From positions 1 to 64,000 of the forward strand of contig NC_017025.1 in the NCBI RefSeq assembly GCF_000455605.1: a DNA stretch of 64,000 nucleotides. The letters run 5' to 3'. Each line of letters starts with the position of its first letter. The first letter of the stretch is position 1. The notes beneath the pieces are model-generated. The model did no database searches. It was not told where the DNA came from and was given only the letters and a program-made list of their open reading frames with translations. Below, piece by piece: positions 52,501 through 61,772 of the stretch. Source of the DNA: Flavobacterium indicum GPTSA100-9 = DSM 17447. Lineage in GTDB: Bacteria; Bacteroidota; Bacteroidia; Flavobacteriales; Flavobacteriaceae. Both the position numbers and the translations under genes were made by a program.

Positions 52501-55500
52501 ACATTTACCACTACGCCTTTAAATGACAATTGTAGTAACGCAACTATTGCAATAGTAAATGATGATTTAAATTGTACAATATTAAACCCAGGTAATTTAG
52601 GTGGCTCAACACCATCAACAGTACCTGCTTTAACAGCATGTACACCAACAGCAAATGATGTTTGGTACCAATTTGTTGCTACAAAATCAACTCATACTAT
52701 GAGCTTGTCGAATGTGACAGCAGGAAACACGGTTAATTTTGCTTTATATACAGGAACTTGTACAGCAATGACTCAAGTGAATTGTTTTACAGGTGCAACA
52801 AATGTTGTAAATAATTTAATTATTGGTCAAACATATTATATTAGAGTGTTTACAGCTGGATCAACTGCTAATACAATTAATTTTAATTTATGTATAGGAA
52901 GTGTTCCATGTCCGGAATCAGTTTCATTGTGTTCATCATCAATTACTTATCCGAATGCAACAAATGTAATTAATTTAGGTAGTTATGGTTGTTTAGGATC
53001 ATCTCCGAATGCAAGTTTCTTCTTTTTAGAAGCTGCTCAAAACGGAACATTAAGTTATACTATGAACCAAGTGAACGGTAGTGGAACAGGAATTGACGTT
53101 GATTATGCTTTATGGGGACCATTTGCATCTAAGGATGCAGGATGTATTGCAATTCCTAATGGATCACCAATTCAATGTAGTTATTCTGCTGCTCCAACAG
53201 AAACCTTTACTGTAAATGCTTTACAAGGTCAAATTTATATATTAATGGTTACAAACTTTGCTAATCAAGGGGGAACTATAACAATTACTCCAAACCCTTC
53301 AAATACAGCACAAGTTTTCTGTTATCCTTATCCAACTTATAATTATTCGTCACTTTATTATTGTAATAATGCTGCGAATACAACACCAACTTTAATTCCA
53401 GGTGCAACTGCTGGTACATATACTGCTTCACCTTCAGGATTAAATATCAATTCAACTACTGGAGAAATTAATTTTTTAGCAAGTTTACCAGGTACTTATA
53501 CTGTAACTAGTACAATTATACCTAACTTAGCACCTCCAGCAGATAATCCGCCACAAATTTGTACAAGAACTGTAATTGTAACACCAACACCAAATGCTAC
53601 AATTGCTTATTCTAATCCAACTTATTGTAATACAGATAATCAACTTCATCAAATTACATTAACAGGAAATTCAGGAACTGGAGCTTATTATTCTTCTACA
53701 CCTGTAGGATTACAAAACGCTTTAGATCCAATTACTGGAGCAATTACTCCTGTATTAGCTGCAACTGGTACTTATACAGTAACTCTAACAGTACCGGCAC
53801 AAGGTGGATGTCCGCAATACACTACATCTACTACAATAACTATTGTTACTGGACCTGTAATTCCAGCTCAAGTAGATGTTAATGGTTGTAATTCATATGT
53901 TTTACCGGCATTATCAGTAGGAAATTATTATACAGGTTCTGGTGCAACGGGTACACAATTAAACGCTGGGGATGTTATTTCTACAAATCAAACAATTTAT
54001 GTTTATGCAACTAATGGTCAATGTAGTTCTGAAGATGCATTTAATGTAAATATTATTAATATCCCTACTCCAGTAATAAATATAACTTCACAGCCTACAT
54101 GTGCTGTACAAACTGGTTCAATTGAAGTTGTGTCACCTGTAGGTTCTTCGGGAACTATACCGACTAATTTATTTATTTCTGAAGTAACAGATGCAAATAC
54201 TGGATCATTAACATATGTTGAATTGTATAATGGAACTGGAGCAGCGGTTAATTTATCAGGATATAAATTAAGAGTTTATAATAATGGCGCAACTACAACA
54301 ACATGTGATAATGTGTTGTCTGGAACAATTGCAAATAATGATACATTTGTTATTAAACTAAGTAGTGATGCTAATATTCCAGGTATAACACCAGATTTAA
54401 TTTTAGGAACTTGTTCTGGTGTAAACAATAATGATAATATTAGATTAACTACTTCAGCTAATGTTGTAATTGATATGTGGGGTCCTACTGATGGAAGTAT
54501 TTTTACTCCAGCTGGACAAGCAGGTTATACCTACAGAAGATTAGCAAGTGCAACTCCATTACCTAATCCAACTTGGGATGCTACTCAATGGACTTCTTTA
54601 GATCCTGAGAATTATTCTAATTTAGGTCAATACTTATTGCAAACTGCAAATTATGAATATAGTGTAGACAATGGTACTTATCAATCAAGTACAATATTCA
54701 CCGGATTAACACCAGGAACACACACTTTAATTGTACATGATATTGTAAATAACTGTTATTCAGCGCCAATTTCGTTTACAATAAATGCTGTACCATTTAT
54801 TAATCCTGAATTAGGATTTAGTTATACAACACCAGTATGTCAATCTACGGGTACAAACCCAACAACTATATTAAATGCTGGGTTTAATACAGGTGGTACA
54901 TTTAGTTCAACAAATCCAGGATTAGTTTTTGTTAGTAATTCTACTGGAGAGATAGATTTAATTAATTCTACACCTGGTACCTATCAAGTAGATTATACTT
55001 ATTCGGGCGATGTAGCTAACTGTATAAATTCAGGTACTAGTTCTGCGACTTTAGTCATAAATGTTTCTACACCAGCAACATTTACACAGATTCCAACAAT
55101 TTGTCAAAATGCAACTGCTCCTGTATTACCAACAACTTCTACTAACGGAATAAACGGTACATGGAACCCTGCAACAATTAATACATCAGTTGCTGGTACA
55201 TCTACTTACACTTTTACTCCAAATGCAGGTGAATGTGGTACAGGTACAACAATGAATATTACTGTTGACACAAATATTACGCCATCATTTACTCCAATAA
55301 ATGATTTATGTATAGGTGCAACTCCACCAAGTTTACCAACAACTTCTAATAATGGAATTACAGGTACTTGGAATCCAAGTGTTATTTCAACTACCTCTGC
55401 AGGTACATTCAATTACACATTCACACCTGATGCAGGACAATGTGCTTCTCCAGTTGTAGTTTCTGTTTTAGTTAATAATAATGTAATGCCTGTATTTACT

Positions 55501-55938
55501 CAAATAGAACCTATTTGTGTAGGTGAACAGCCTGTTACTTTAAATTTAATTTCTAATAATGGAATAAGTGGAACATGGACTCCATCATCTGTAGATACTA
55601 CTCAACCAGGTTCTTTTGTTTATACATTTACTCCAAATGATCCTACACAATGTGCTGCTTCTACAACTATGACAGTTCAAGTTGTTCTATGTACTATCCA
55701 AAAAGGTATAAGTCCTAATGGAGATGGTTTAAATGATTATTTGAAGTTAAGTGCTCAGAAGGTTGAGATATTTAATCGATATGGTAAGGAGGTTTATAGT
55801 AAGTCGAGTTATGTTAATGATTGGCATGGTCAGTCTAACGGTGGTTCAGTTTTACCTGATGGTACGTATTATTATGTTATAGAGTTATACGGAGGCGAGG
55901 TTAAAACGGGATGGATTTATATAAACAAAGAGGATTAA
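49564..55938 (+). CDS. Giant multidomain surface adhesin with T9SS type B sorting domain
   Basis: A 2124-residue secreted protein. It has a signal peptide (1-18, ending GFGQ) and a choice-of-anchor J domain (about 20-185). Fibronectin III domains lie near 186-280, 415-505, 690-780 and 893-985. PPC-like beta domains are near 278-415 and 986-1118, and a second anchor-type domain near 505-690. A CUB-like Cys-containing domain lies at about 781-887 and an LTD (lamin-tail) domain at about 1530-1685. A SprB-like repeat is near 1696-1735. Three tandem 69-residue repeats cover about 1838-2043, then the type B gliding-motility C-terminal domain (GISPNGDGLNDYL, about 2050-2124). It is expected to be exported by T9SS and fixed to the cell surface with the help of the adjacent PorP/SprF protein. 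Confidence 0.92.
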   Translation: MKKLLTLLMLALSYVGFGQLTQNFESGTFPPTGWTTFDNGVGTVNWNTTSSAALAYGGTGTSAFLTRVTGTAGVTAEEYLVTQQFLVPANGQLRFYTRTTLAGDDGSTFSVRISTTSQTGTAAFTTIPTATWTENTLNTTFNVYEEKVVSLSTYAGQNVYLAFVRTNENGDRWLIDNINVVEACNAPATLTSTNIGTTFATLGWTGPVGATQWEIEVQPQAVAFTGVPNYTPVTTNPYTVSTGLTQGTAYKFKVRAICPSGFPSEWSSATGTFTTTIPGQACAAPIVVGSLPYTTTNNTSNFGDTNDILQPLTCSGSATNYMQGNDVFYTYTPTVSGNIAITLTPAGANSSIHVYNACPGTPGATCLAGVANTNSNPRNINPFAVTAGTTYYIIVSSSATSQTVGYTLTIQQVFCTQPSALTATNITTTSADLSWGNPSGATSWQVSVGMAPYGLPTGAGTTVNTNTGWTYNGVSGVVYQYYVRADCNDGNFSVWSGPFTFTLPQVATNLNFSDGFETVTGWTLANISSTNVAQPNKWALGTAVANGGTHSIYISDTDGATNNYNITGTSVVHAYKDFNIPAGAIQGELKFDWRSIGENANDYFRVWMVPTTFTPNPGTQITAGAGRIKVGIDFSSSATWVTQVYDALNISSFAGGTMRLVFEWRNNNATGVQTPAAIDNVMLNLIACPKPTAVAANIIGYNYGVLSWTAGNTETQWEVITLPQGSPAPNASSTGINVTTNPYTITGLNSITCYDVYIRAVCGPGNVSYWTGPYNFCTTPHFCAGDHFYDTGGATGAYSNNANSVTTICPDNVGDVVTVVFNSFNIAAGDNLVIRDGNLITSPIVGTYTGTTLPPSFTSTSATGCLTFVFTSNATGTAAGWDATIYCTPPITCPKPVTLSVSNVTASTAQLSWTESGSATQWEVFVVPFGSNLPIYGQSGIPATSNPFTINGLSPSTTYTFYVRAICSSTDASFWSDGFTFTTTPLNDNCSNATIAIVNDDLNCTILNPGNLGGSTPSTVPALTACTPTANDVWYQFVATKSTHTMSLSNVTAGNTVNFALYTGTCTAMTQVNCFTGATNVVNNLIIGQTYYIRVFTAGSTANTINFNLCIGSVPCPESVSLCSSSITYPNATNVINLGSYGCLGSSPNASFFFLEAAQNGTLSYTMNQVNGSGTGIDVDYALWGPFASKDAGCIAIPNGSPIQCSYSAAPTETFTVNALQGQIYILMVTNFANQGGTITITPNPSNTAQVFCYPYPTYNYSSLYYCNNAANTTPTLIPGATAGTYTASPSGLNINSTTGEINFLASLPGTYTVTSTIIPNLAPPADNPPQICTRTVIVTPTPNATIAYSNPTYCNTDNQLHQITLTGNSGTGAYYSSTPVGLQNALDPITGAITPVLAATGTYTVTLTVPAQGGCPQYTTSTTITIVTGPVIPAQVDVNGCNSYVLPALSVGNYYTGSGATGTQLNAGDVISTNQTIYVYATNGQCSSEDAFNVNIINIPTPVINITSQPTCAVQTGSIEVVSPVGSSGTIPTNLFISEVTDANTGSLTYVELYNGTGAAVNLSGYKLRVYNNGATTTTCDNVLSGTIANNDTFVIKLSSDANIPGITPDLILGTCSGVNNNDNIRLTTSANVVIDMWGPTDGSIFTPAGQAGYTYRRLASATPLPNPTWDATQWTSLDPENYSNLGQYLLQTANYEYSVDNGTYQSSTIFTGLTPGTHTLIVHDIVNNCYSAPISFTINAVPFINPELGFSYTTPVCQSTGTNPTTILNAGFNTGGTFSSTNPGLVFVSNSTGEIDLINSTPGTYQVDYTYSGDVANCINSGTSSATLVINVSTPATFTQIPTICQNATAPVLPTTSTNGINGTWNPATINTSVAGTSTYTFTPNAGECGTGTTMNITVDTNITPSFTPINDLCIGATPPSLPTTSNNGITGTWNPSVISTTSAGTFNYTFTPDAGQCASPVVVSVLVNNNVMPVFTQIEPICVGEQPVTLNLISNNGISGTWTPSSVDTTQPGSFVYTFTPNDPTQCAASTTMTVQVVLCTIQKGISPNGDGLNDYLKLSAQKVEIFNRYGKEVYSKSSYVNDWHGQSNGGSVLPDGTYYYVIELYGGEVKTGWIYINKED
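55074..55690 (+). repeat. Three tandem 69-residue repeats in the adhesin
   Basis: Three consecutive units of about 207 bp start near 55078, 55285 and 55492. Each contains an (I/L)C-x-G/N motif, NNGI-x-GTW and YTFTP-x-AG/DP (for example SNNGITGTWNPSVIS and SNNGISGTWTPSSVD). Divergence between units is substantial, so the duplication is old. Confidence 0.8.
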
Positions 55939-55954
55939 AAGAATAAATTAAGGA

Positions 55955-55994
55955 TTAACTGCTTAGTTTTAATAGAGCTAAGCGGTTAATTTTA
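55955..55994 (+). terminator. Hairpin between the adhesin and porP/sprF genes
   Basis: TTAACTGCTTAG (55955-55966) pairs with CTAAGCGGTTAA (55978-55989), a 12-bp stem with one wobble. The following T-stretch is weak, so it may attenuate transcription or stabilise mRNA ends rather than fully terminate. Confidence 0.55.
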
Positions 55995-56006
55995 AACAAT
56001 ACATTT

Positions 56007-56927
56007 ATGAGAAAAATATATTTAGTAGTATTACTATTAACGGTTTTTGGTTCTGATTTGTTTGCTCAGCAGGATCCTCATTATACGCAGTATATGTATA
56101 ATATGAGTGTTATGAATCCGGCTTATGCAGGTAGTAAGGAGTCATTATCTATGGGTTTGTTGTATAGAAAGCAGTGGGTTGAGATAGAGGATGCGCCTAC
56201 GACTGCGACTTTATTTGGTCATGCTCCAGTTGGGAAGAATGTAGGTATGGGTCTATCGGTTATTAACGATAAGATTGGTCCTGTTGAGGAGAACAATATT
56301 TATGGTGATTTCAGTTATACATTGAATTTAGGAGGAGATCATAAATTAGCTTTAGGTTTAAAGGCAGGTTTAACGTTGCATAATGTTGATTATTTTACGG
56401 AGATTGCGCCTACTTTACCAGATCCTAACGATGATTCATTTGCTAAGAATGTTAGTAATAGTTATTTTAATTTTGGTACGGGATTATTTTATTATACGAA
56501 TAAGTACTACTTGGCTTTGTCTGTTCCTAATATGGTTAAGGCCCAGCATTTAGATTTTAATGGTAGGAGTTATGGTAGTGAGGTGAGTCATTATTTTTTA
56601 ACAGGGGGTTATGTTTTTGATTTGAATGAGAGTTTAAAGTTCAAGCCTTTTTTCATGTTGAAGAGTGCGTTTGATGCGCCTACTTCGTTGGATGTATCGA
56701 CAAATTTTTTATTTAAGGAGAAGTTTGAGATTGGCGCGACGTATCGTTTAGACGACAGTTTTGGTGCGATGGTGAATTATGCTATTACACCGAGTTTAAA
56801 ATTAGGATATGCCTACGATCATATTGTATCGGATTTAAAGGTGACTACCCCGGCATCACACGAGGTTATCTTGTTGTTTGATGTTAATTTCAGCAAGAAG
56901 GTATCAAGTTCACCGCGTTATTTTTAA
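56007..56927 (+). CDS. PorP/SprF family type IX secretion outer-membrane protein
   Basis: A 306-residue beta-barrel protein with a signal peptide (ends near LFAQ, residue 21). The family signature is QQDPHYTQYMYNMSVMNPAYAGS (about 21-43), followed by repeated barrel strands (GLLYRKQW, YFNFGTGLFYYTNKYYLALSVPNM). SprF-like proteins are needed for surface attachment of proteins with type B C-terminal domains, such as the gene just upstream. Codon use is unusual for the window: 16 of 19 lysines use AAG. Confidence 0.93.
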   Translation: MRKIYLVVLLLTVFGSDLFAQQDPHYTQYMYNMSVMNPAYAGSKESLSMGLLYRKQWVEIEDAPTTATLFGHAPVGKNVGMGLSVINDKIGPVEENNIYGDFSYTLNLGGDHKLALGLKAGLTLHNVDYFTEIAPTLPDPNDDSFAKNVSNSYFNFGTGLFYYTNKYYLALSVPNMVKAQHLDFNGRSYGSEVSHYFLTGGYVFDLNESLKFKPFFMLKSAFDAPTSLDVSTNFLFKEKFEIGATYRLDDSFGAMVNYAITPSLKLGYAYDHIVSDLKVTTPASHEVILLFDVNFSKKVSSSPRYF

Positions 56928-56948
56928 TCTATTCAAAGAAGAACAGAC

Positions 56949-58814
56949 ATGAGAAGACTATATATATCAGCCGTTGCATTATTGCTTACAACAAGTATTT
57001 ATGCACAGAATAAGGACACAAAAGACGCGGATAAGCTATTTGATCGTTTAGAATATGTTGATGCAGCCCAAGCTTATTCCAAATTAGTAGAGAAAGGCAA
57101 AGCGGATGCTTATGTTTACAAACAGCTTGGCGATTGTTACTACAATGTTTTTAACACTAAGGAAGCGGTTACGTGGTATGCTAAGGCCGTGGAGCGCCCA
57201 CAAGAGGCGGAGGTGTATTACCGTTATGCCCAAATGTTAAAAGCAGAAGGGAACATGCAGGAGAGTAACAAACAAATGGCTCAATTTGCCAAGATGCAGC
57301 CAAACGATGCTCGAGCTAAAGCGTTTACCAATAACCCTAATGTGGTGCAACAACTCCAACAACAAAGTAAGTTATACAACATCAAGAAATCGGATGTGAG
57401 TAGTGATAAGGCCGACTTTGGTGCGCAGTTAACCAATAACAATGAGGTTTATTTTGCGAGTGCTAGAAACACCGCAAGAAAGAAAAACGGTATGGATGAA
57501 CAACCGTACTTAGACCTTTATAAGGCAACAAGAAACACAGACGGAAGTTTGAGTCAAGCTACGGAAGTAGTGGAGTTGAATACCAAATGGCACGATGGCC
57601 CTGCGGCTATTACCTCTGATGGTAGTACGATTTACTACGGTAGTGAGAGCTTTAACCAAAGTGAATTCCAAAAGGATAAAACAAAGAAATTAAAATACGG
57701 ACAAATCTACTTATACAAAGCCACAAAAGGGGAAGGGGATAAGTGGACAAATGCCAAAGCATTACCTATTAACAGTAAAGAATACTCGGTTAGAAACCCA
57801 AGTATCAGCAAAGACGGTAAGACGTTGTATTTTTCATCAGACATGCCAGGTGGTATGGGTGGCGAAGACATCTGGAAAGTAAGTGTTGATGGCGATAGCT
57901 ATGGTACACCAGAGAACCTTGGAAGTGGAGTCAACTCAGAAGGGAACGAGAGTTTTCCTTATATCACGGATGACCATGTGCTATTCTTTGCGTCAAACGG
58001 TAAACCAGGATTTGGTGGCTATGATGTGTTTACATACAACACCACTACAAAAGAAACCAAGAATGTTGGTGCTCCGGTAAACACGGAGAAAGACGACTTT
58101 GCGTTTAGCTACAATAAAGAGAAAAAGGTAGGTTACTTCTCTAGTAATAGAGAAGGGAACGACGATATTTTCCAAGCCGATCCGATTTGTGGTGTGGATG
58201 CTTTAGTGAAAGTTATGGATGCAGAAACAGGCAAATTATTAGCTGGAGCACAAGTAACGGTAACAGATGCTAAAAACAAATCAGTAGGCACACAAGACAC
58301 CGATGAATCAGGAGCAACGAAATACGGATTAGCTTGTGAACAAAGCTATGGCGTAACGGCAACAAGAAGTGGATACGAGCCAGGAAGTGCTACGATGAAA
58401 CAGAGTGAAGGCGGAAGCGAAGTGATAGAAGTAAAACTAACCCCAATCAAGCCAATCATCACCGAGAGAGAAGTTATATTACAACCGATTTACTTTGAGT
58501 ACGACAAGTCGAACATCACAGCACAAGGCGCTGAGGAGTTAGACAAGTTAGTACAAGTAATGCACGAGTATCCGAATATGGTGATTTATGCAAAATCGCA
58601 CACCGATAGCAGAGGAAGCGACAGCTACAATTTGAGATTATCCGACCGAAGAGCTAAGGCTACGGTACAATACATCGTCTCAAAAGGTATTGCAAAAGAA
58701 CGTATCTCAGGCAAAGGTATGGGAGAAACTGAACCGAAAGTTTCTTGCACAAACTGTTCTGAAGAAGAACATGCACAAAACAGACGTTCAGAGTTCTTAA
58801 TTGTAAAAAAATAA
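56949..58814 (+). CDS. OmpA family protein with TPR, beta-propeller and carboxypeptidase-like domains
   Basis: A 621-residue exported protein (signal ending IYAQ, about residue 20). It has TPR-type helices at about 25-125 (DAYVYKQLGDCYYNVFNTKEAV) and PD40/WD40-like propeller blades at about 165-405 (NPSISKDGKTLYFSSDMPGGMGGEDIW). A carboxypeptidase-regulatory-like beta sandwich lies at about 412-495 and an OmpA domain at about 510-620 (YFEYDKSNITAQGAEELDKL, NLRLSDRRAKATVQYIVSKGI). This gene regularly follows porP/sprF in T9SS cassettes and probably ties the surface complex to peptidoglycan. Confidence 0.92.
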   Translation: MRRLYISAVALLLTTSIYAQNKDTKDADKLFDRLEYVDAAQAYSKLVEKGKADAYVYKQLGDCYYNVFNTKEAVTWYAKAVERPQEAEVYYRYAQMLKAEGNMQESNKQMAQFAKMQPNDARAKAFTNNPNVVQQLQQQSKLYNIKKSDVSSDKADFGAQLTNNNEVYFASARNTARKKNGMDEQPYLDLYKATRNTDGSLSQATEVVELNTKWHDGPAAITSDGSTIYYGSESFNQSEFQKDKTKKLKYGQIYLYKATKGEGDKWTNAKALPINSKEYSVRNPSISKDGKTLYFSSDMPGGMGGEDIWKVSVDGDSYGTPENLGSGVNSEGNESFPYITDDHVLFFASNGKPGFGGYDVFTYNTTTKETKNVGAPVNTEKDDFAFSYNKEKKVGYFSSNREGNDDIFQADPICGVDALVKVMDAETGKLLAGAQVTVTDAKNKSVGTQDTDESGATKYGLACEQSYGVTATRSGYEPGSATMKQSEGGSEVIEVKLTPIKPIITEREVILQPIYFEYDKSNITAQGAEELDKLVQVMHEYPNMVIYAKSHTDSRGSDSYNLRLSDRRAKATVQYIVSKGIAKERISGKGMGETEPKVSCTNCSEEEHAQNRRSEFLIVKK

Positions 58815-58856
58815 ATTAGTTAAGTTAAGAATACCCTCTTAGTAAATACTAAGCAA

Positions 58857-58887
58857 AAGAGCACCCAAAAGGGTGCTCTTGTTGTTT
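58857..58887 (+). terminator. Terminator of the adhesin-porP-OmpA cassette
   Basis: AAGAGCACCC and GGGTGCTCTT (58871-58880) form a perfect 10-bp stem with an AAAA loop, followed by the mixed tail GTTGTTTG. From 58890 to 59246 the sequence is AT-rich without a gene. It holds only short hairpins such as TTTAGTAAACTAAA. Confidence 0.8.
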
Positions 58888-59246
58888 GTATAAATCTTAA
58901 CTAAAGAAATTCACTCCAAATTGCTTCAATAAGAGACAGAAGTAGTAACTATTGTAATTTTTTTTAATAAATGGTTGTTGTGTAACAACTAACATTTTGG
59001 ATATAATTGTTTTTATATTAAAATGTATATTAATTTACTTGAAATGCTATTTTGATTATAAAAAAGTACTGTAGCACCAATTCCAATTAGAGATAAAATA
59101 ATTGAACTGTTTAAATTTGATTATTTACTTATAATGTTTAGTAAACTAAATATAAAAACTAAATTTGGTAAAATTGTTTCCTTTGTAAATTCTATTTTTC
59201 TTTTATTTTTTAAAACTAATGTGCCAAACTACTTTTAGGTGCAGTT

Positions 59247-59843
59247 TTATATTTCTATCGCTTTTAATCTGTCATTTTGCATGATCAATTCTTGTCCGTT
59301 TAGCCAATTTTGCTCCTTGTCTGCAGAAAGAATAATAGGCATACGTTTTTTTGTATTGTGTATTTTGCTCATTAGTTCGTTTGCTTCAGTGGTTAAAATA
59401 GTATAGGTATTGATAATTTCCCCAGTGGATTTGTCAATCCATTCGCTCCATAGCCCTGCAAATGCAAAAAGTTCATTTTCTGGTAATGTTAATTCATATT
59501 TTTGTTTTCTTTTATCGTCTAACCATTTCCATTCGTAAAAAGCATCCGCCAGTATTAAACAACGATTATTTACTATATTTCTAAAACTTGGTTTTTCGTG
59601 TATGGTTTCTATTCTGGCGTTTAAAGTGTTTTTCTTTATCGTATCGTCTTTTGCCCAAAATGGTAGTAAACCCCAACTGAACAGTTGAATTTCATTTGGC
59701 TGCTTGTTTGTAATTATAGGTGTTTTTGGAAATTGAAATCCGTTATAAACAGATGGTGTAAACCCTTTTTCATCTTTGAAATTGGCTTTAAAACGATGTT
59801 TTAATTCTTGTGCCGATTTAGATTGTTTGGAGTGGAAACACAT
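59247..59843 (-). CDS. SOS response-associated peptidase (SRAP, YedK/HMCES family)
   Basis: Shields abasic sites in single-stranded DNA by forming a thiazolidine DNA-protein crosslink through Cys2. The start at 59843 (MCFHSKQSKS) gives 198 residues and places Cys at position 2, as the chemistry requires. A start at 59855 would bury it. The other active-site residues are visible: N75 (LNARIET), E104 (DAFYEWKW) and H162 (KIHNTKKRMPI). It begins four bases after the umuC stop, forming a umuD-umuC-SRAP damage-tolerance operon. Confidence 0.92.
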   Translation of the reverse strand: MCFHSKQSKSAQELKHRFKANFKDEKGFTPSVYNGFQFPKTPIITNKQPNEIQLFSWGLLPFWAKDDTIKKNTLNARIETIHEKPSFRNIVNNRCLILADAFYEWKWLDDKRKQKYELTLPENELFAFAGLWSEWIDKSTGEIINTYTILTTEANELMSKIHNTKKRMPIILSADKEQNWLNGQELIMQNDRLKAIEI

Positions 59844-59847
59844 AGCG

Positions 59848-61110
59848 CTAAACATTTATGGTGATGATGTCACTTAATCTTGTGGTATAGCAAGGTGATA
59901 ATTTCTTCTGTTTCATTTTCCATACACGTTTTTGGTCTTGTGAAGCGAGACGTACTTTATGTTGTCCAAAATTTGAATTTATTTTATCAATAGCTTGCAT
60001 TAATGGAATATGCCGCTCATTTCGACTTTCAAAAAGTAAGGTTTGTTCCACCCTTTCAGGTGTAAAATCTTGTACAATTACTCCAGCTTTTTTATAAGCA
60101 AAACCTTGTTTGAATATTTTTCTCAATCCTTGTTTGGCAAAGGTTGCCAATTCAATACTTGAATTAGTTGGAAATGGTAATTTAATACTAATATTTCGGC
60201 TGTATTGAGGCAAATCTTTTCTATATCCATTGCTGTGAATGAATACCATTATAGAATTACAACAAGATTTTTGTTTTCTTAATTTTTCTGCGCACGCACT
60301 TGCAAAGGTTGAAATGCGTTCATTAAGATCTTCAAACTCTGTATAATTGGTTTCAAAACTTCTCGTAGTTGCAATGTTTTTTTTCGCTTGCGTTTCTTCG
60401 AGATCAAGTGTTGGAATGCCTTGTAAGTCGTGTTTTATTCGAAGTCCAACCACGGCTAAATTTTTCCTTACCCAATCGTCCGAAAGTTGTGTAAAGTCAT
60501 ATGCTGTAATTACATTATGAGCATTAAGTCGTTTGGCATGTTGTCTTCCAATTCCCCATACGTCTTCTATTTTTAACCATTTAAGAGCTTTGATACGTTT
60601 TTCTTCGTTGTCGATACTATAACAACCATTTGTTTTATTCGGAAATTTTTTGGCAATACGGTTGGCAAGTTTTGAAAGTGTTTTGGTGGGAGCAATCCCC
60701 ACGCTTATAGGTATTCCTGTCCATTTAGTTACTTTATAACGCATTTCTTCTCCATGCTTTTGCAGATTAAAATGCTTTTCGAACCCCTTGAATTTTAAAA
60801 AACATTCGTCAATACTGTAAATTTCCATTTCGGGCGAATAGTCTGAAAGTATTGTCATTACTCGATTGCTCATGTCGCCATATAAAGCAAAATTTGCTGA
60901 AAAAACGTTTACATCATGTTGTTTAAAAAACTTTTCGTATTTAAATGCTGGAGCACCCATTGGAATTCCAACAGCTTTAGCTTCGTTACTTCGCGCTATT
61001 ACACAACCGTCATTATTTGAAAGCACAACAATTGGCTTTCCGTTCAAATCTGGACGAAAAACGCGCTCACAAGAAGCATAAAAGTTATTACAGTCAATTA
61101 ATGCAAACAT
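59848..61110 (-). CDS. umuC: DNA polymerase V catalytic subunit UmuC (Y family)
   Basis: Translesion polymerase. It has 420 residues. Palm-domain catalytic motifs are [17 protein letters not shown] (3-19) and [12 protein letters not shown], with the paired acidic residues (about 98-109). Helix-hairpin-helix and little-finger regions follow, and the C-terminal UmuC extension ends near [16 protein letters not shown]. It starts three bases after umuD, so synthesis is coupled. Activity is expected to require cleaved UmuD. Confidence 0.95.
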   Translation of the reverse strand: MFALIDCNNFYASCERVFRPDLNGKPIVVLSNNDGCVIARSNEAKAVGIPMGAPAFKYEKFFKQHDVNVFSANFALYGDMSNRVMTILSDYSPEMEIYSIDECFLKFKGFEKHFNLQKHGEEMRYKVTKWTGIPISVGIAPTKTLSKLANRIAKKFPNKTNGCYSIDNEEKRIKALKWLKIEDVWGIGRQHAKRLNAHNVITAYDFTQLSDDWVRKNLAVVGLRIKHDLQGIPTLDLEETQAKKNIATTRSFETNYTEFEDLNERISTFASACAEKLRKQKSCCNSIMVFIHSNGYRKDLPQYSRNISIKLPFPTNSSIELATFAKQGLRKIFKQGFAYKKAGVIVQDFTPERVEQTLLFESRNERHIPLMQAIDKINSNFGQHKVRLASQDQKRVWKMKQKKLSPCYTTRLSDIITINV

Positions 61111-61113
61111 TTT

Positions 61114-61563
61114 TTATACATATTTGATAACGTGAGTAACGATTCCCCAAATTAAGAAATTATTGTCTTCGGTTACTTTAATTGGTTGGTAATCTTCATT
61201 TTCTGGAATAAGCCAAACTTCATTTTTCGTAATTTTAATACGTTTGGCCGTAAATTCTCCATCAATATAACAAACGGCAATTTTGTCGTTTATAGGTTCT
61301 AAACTTCGATCAATTATTAGTAAATCACCATCGTTAATACCTGCATTTATAAGCGAAACGCCTTTAACCCTTCCGTAAAATGTAGCAGATGGATGTTTAA
61401 TAAGATGCTTATTAAGGTCAATAGAAATATCTATAAAATCTAATGCGGGAGAAGGAAAACCAGCACTTATACCTTCGTCCACAAAAGGCAATTCAAGAAC
61501 AGTTTTAGTTTCTGCCGAAAAAATATCAATACTATTGCTTGAGTGTAATTTTAAAGGTGTCAT
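61114..61563 (-). CDS. umuD: UmuD-type S24 self-cleaving protein
   Basis: Regulatory subunit of polymerase V that undergoes RecA-stimulated autocleavage. The ATG at 61563 gives 149 residues. The frame open to 61794 has only a TTG start and no family similarity. The cleavage site is Ala34-Gly35 (SAGFPSPALDF), where E. coli has Cys-Gly. The catalytic Ser70 lies in KGVSLINAGINDGDLL and Lys107 in GEFTAKRI. It heads the umuD-umuC-SRAP operon. Confidence 0.93.
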   Translation of the reverse strand: MTPLKLHSSNSIDIFSAETKTVLELPFVDEGISAGFPSPALDFIDISIDLNKHLIKHPSATFYGRVKGVSLINAGINDGDLLIIDRSLEPINDKIAVCYIDGEFTAKRIKITKNEVWLIPENEDYQPIKVTEDNNFLIWGIVTHVIKYV

Positions 61564-61752
61564 TTTATTTCTTTGTTTTTGTCCGTACGCTTGGTTCGGT
61601 ACTATTGTATTTAGTGTTCCCAGGCTTTGGCACAGAGGCGACTTCTTGATCGCGGTATTATTTCTTGCTAAGATAAGATTTTCTGCTGGAAAATTTAACG
61701 TGATATTTGTTGTTTTATAGCTATTTTTCAAAACGTAGTTATAAAAAAGCTT

Positions 61753-61772
61753 GTATATATTTCCTAATATAC
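61753..61772 (-). promoter_or_regulatory. Inverted repeat GTATAT-N8-ATATAC upstream of umuD (possible operator)
   Basis: A 6-bp inverted repeat with an 8-bp spacer, about 190 bp upstream of the umuD ATG. Its overall look (about 20 bp, AT-rich) resembles SOS-type operators, but AT-rich DNA yields such repeats by chance. No TAnnTTTG box was found in the 61564-61800 leader. Confidence 0.2.

Noticed and set aside
58815..59246. Possible small gene or 6S-like RNA in the 430-bp gap
   Set aside because: Only short unstable hairpins and no start-to-stop frame with coding character were seen. A covariance search would be needed to claim an RNA.
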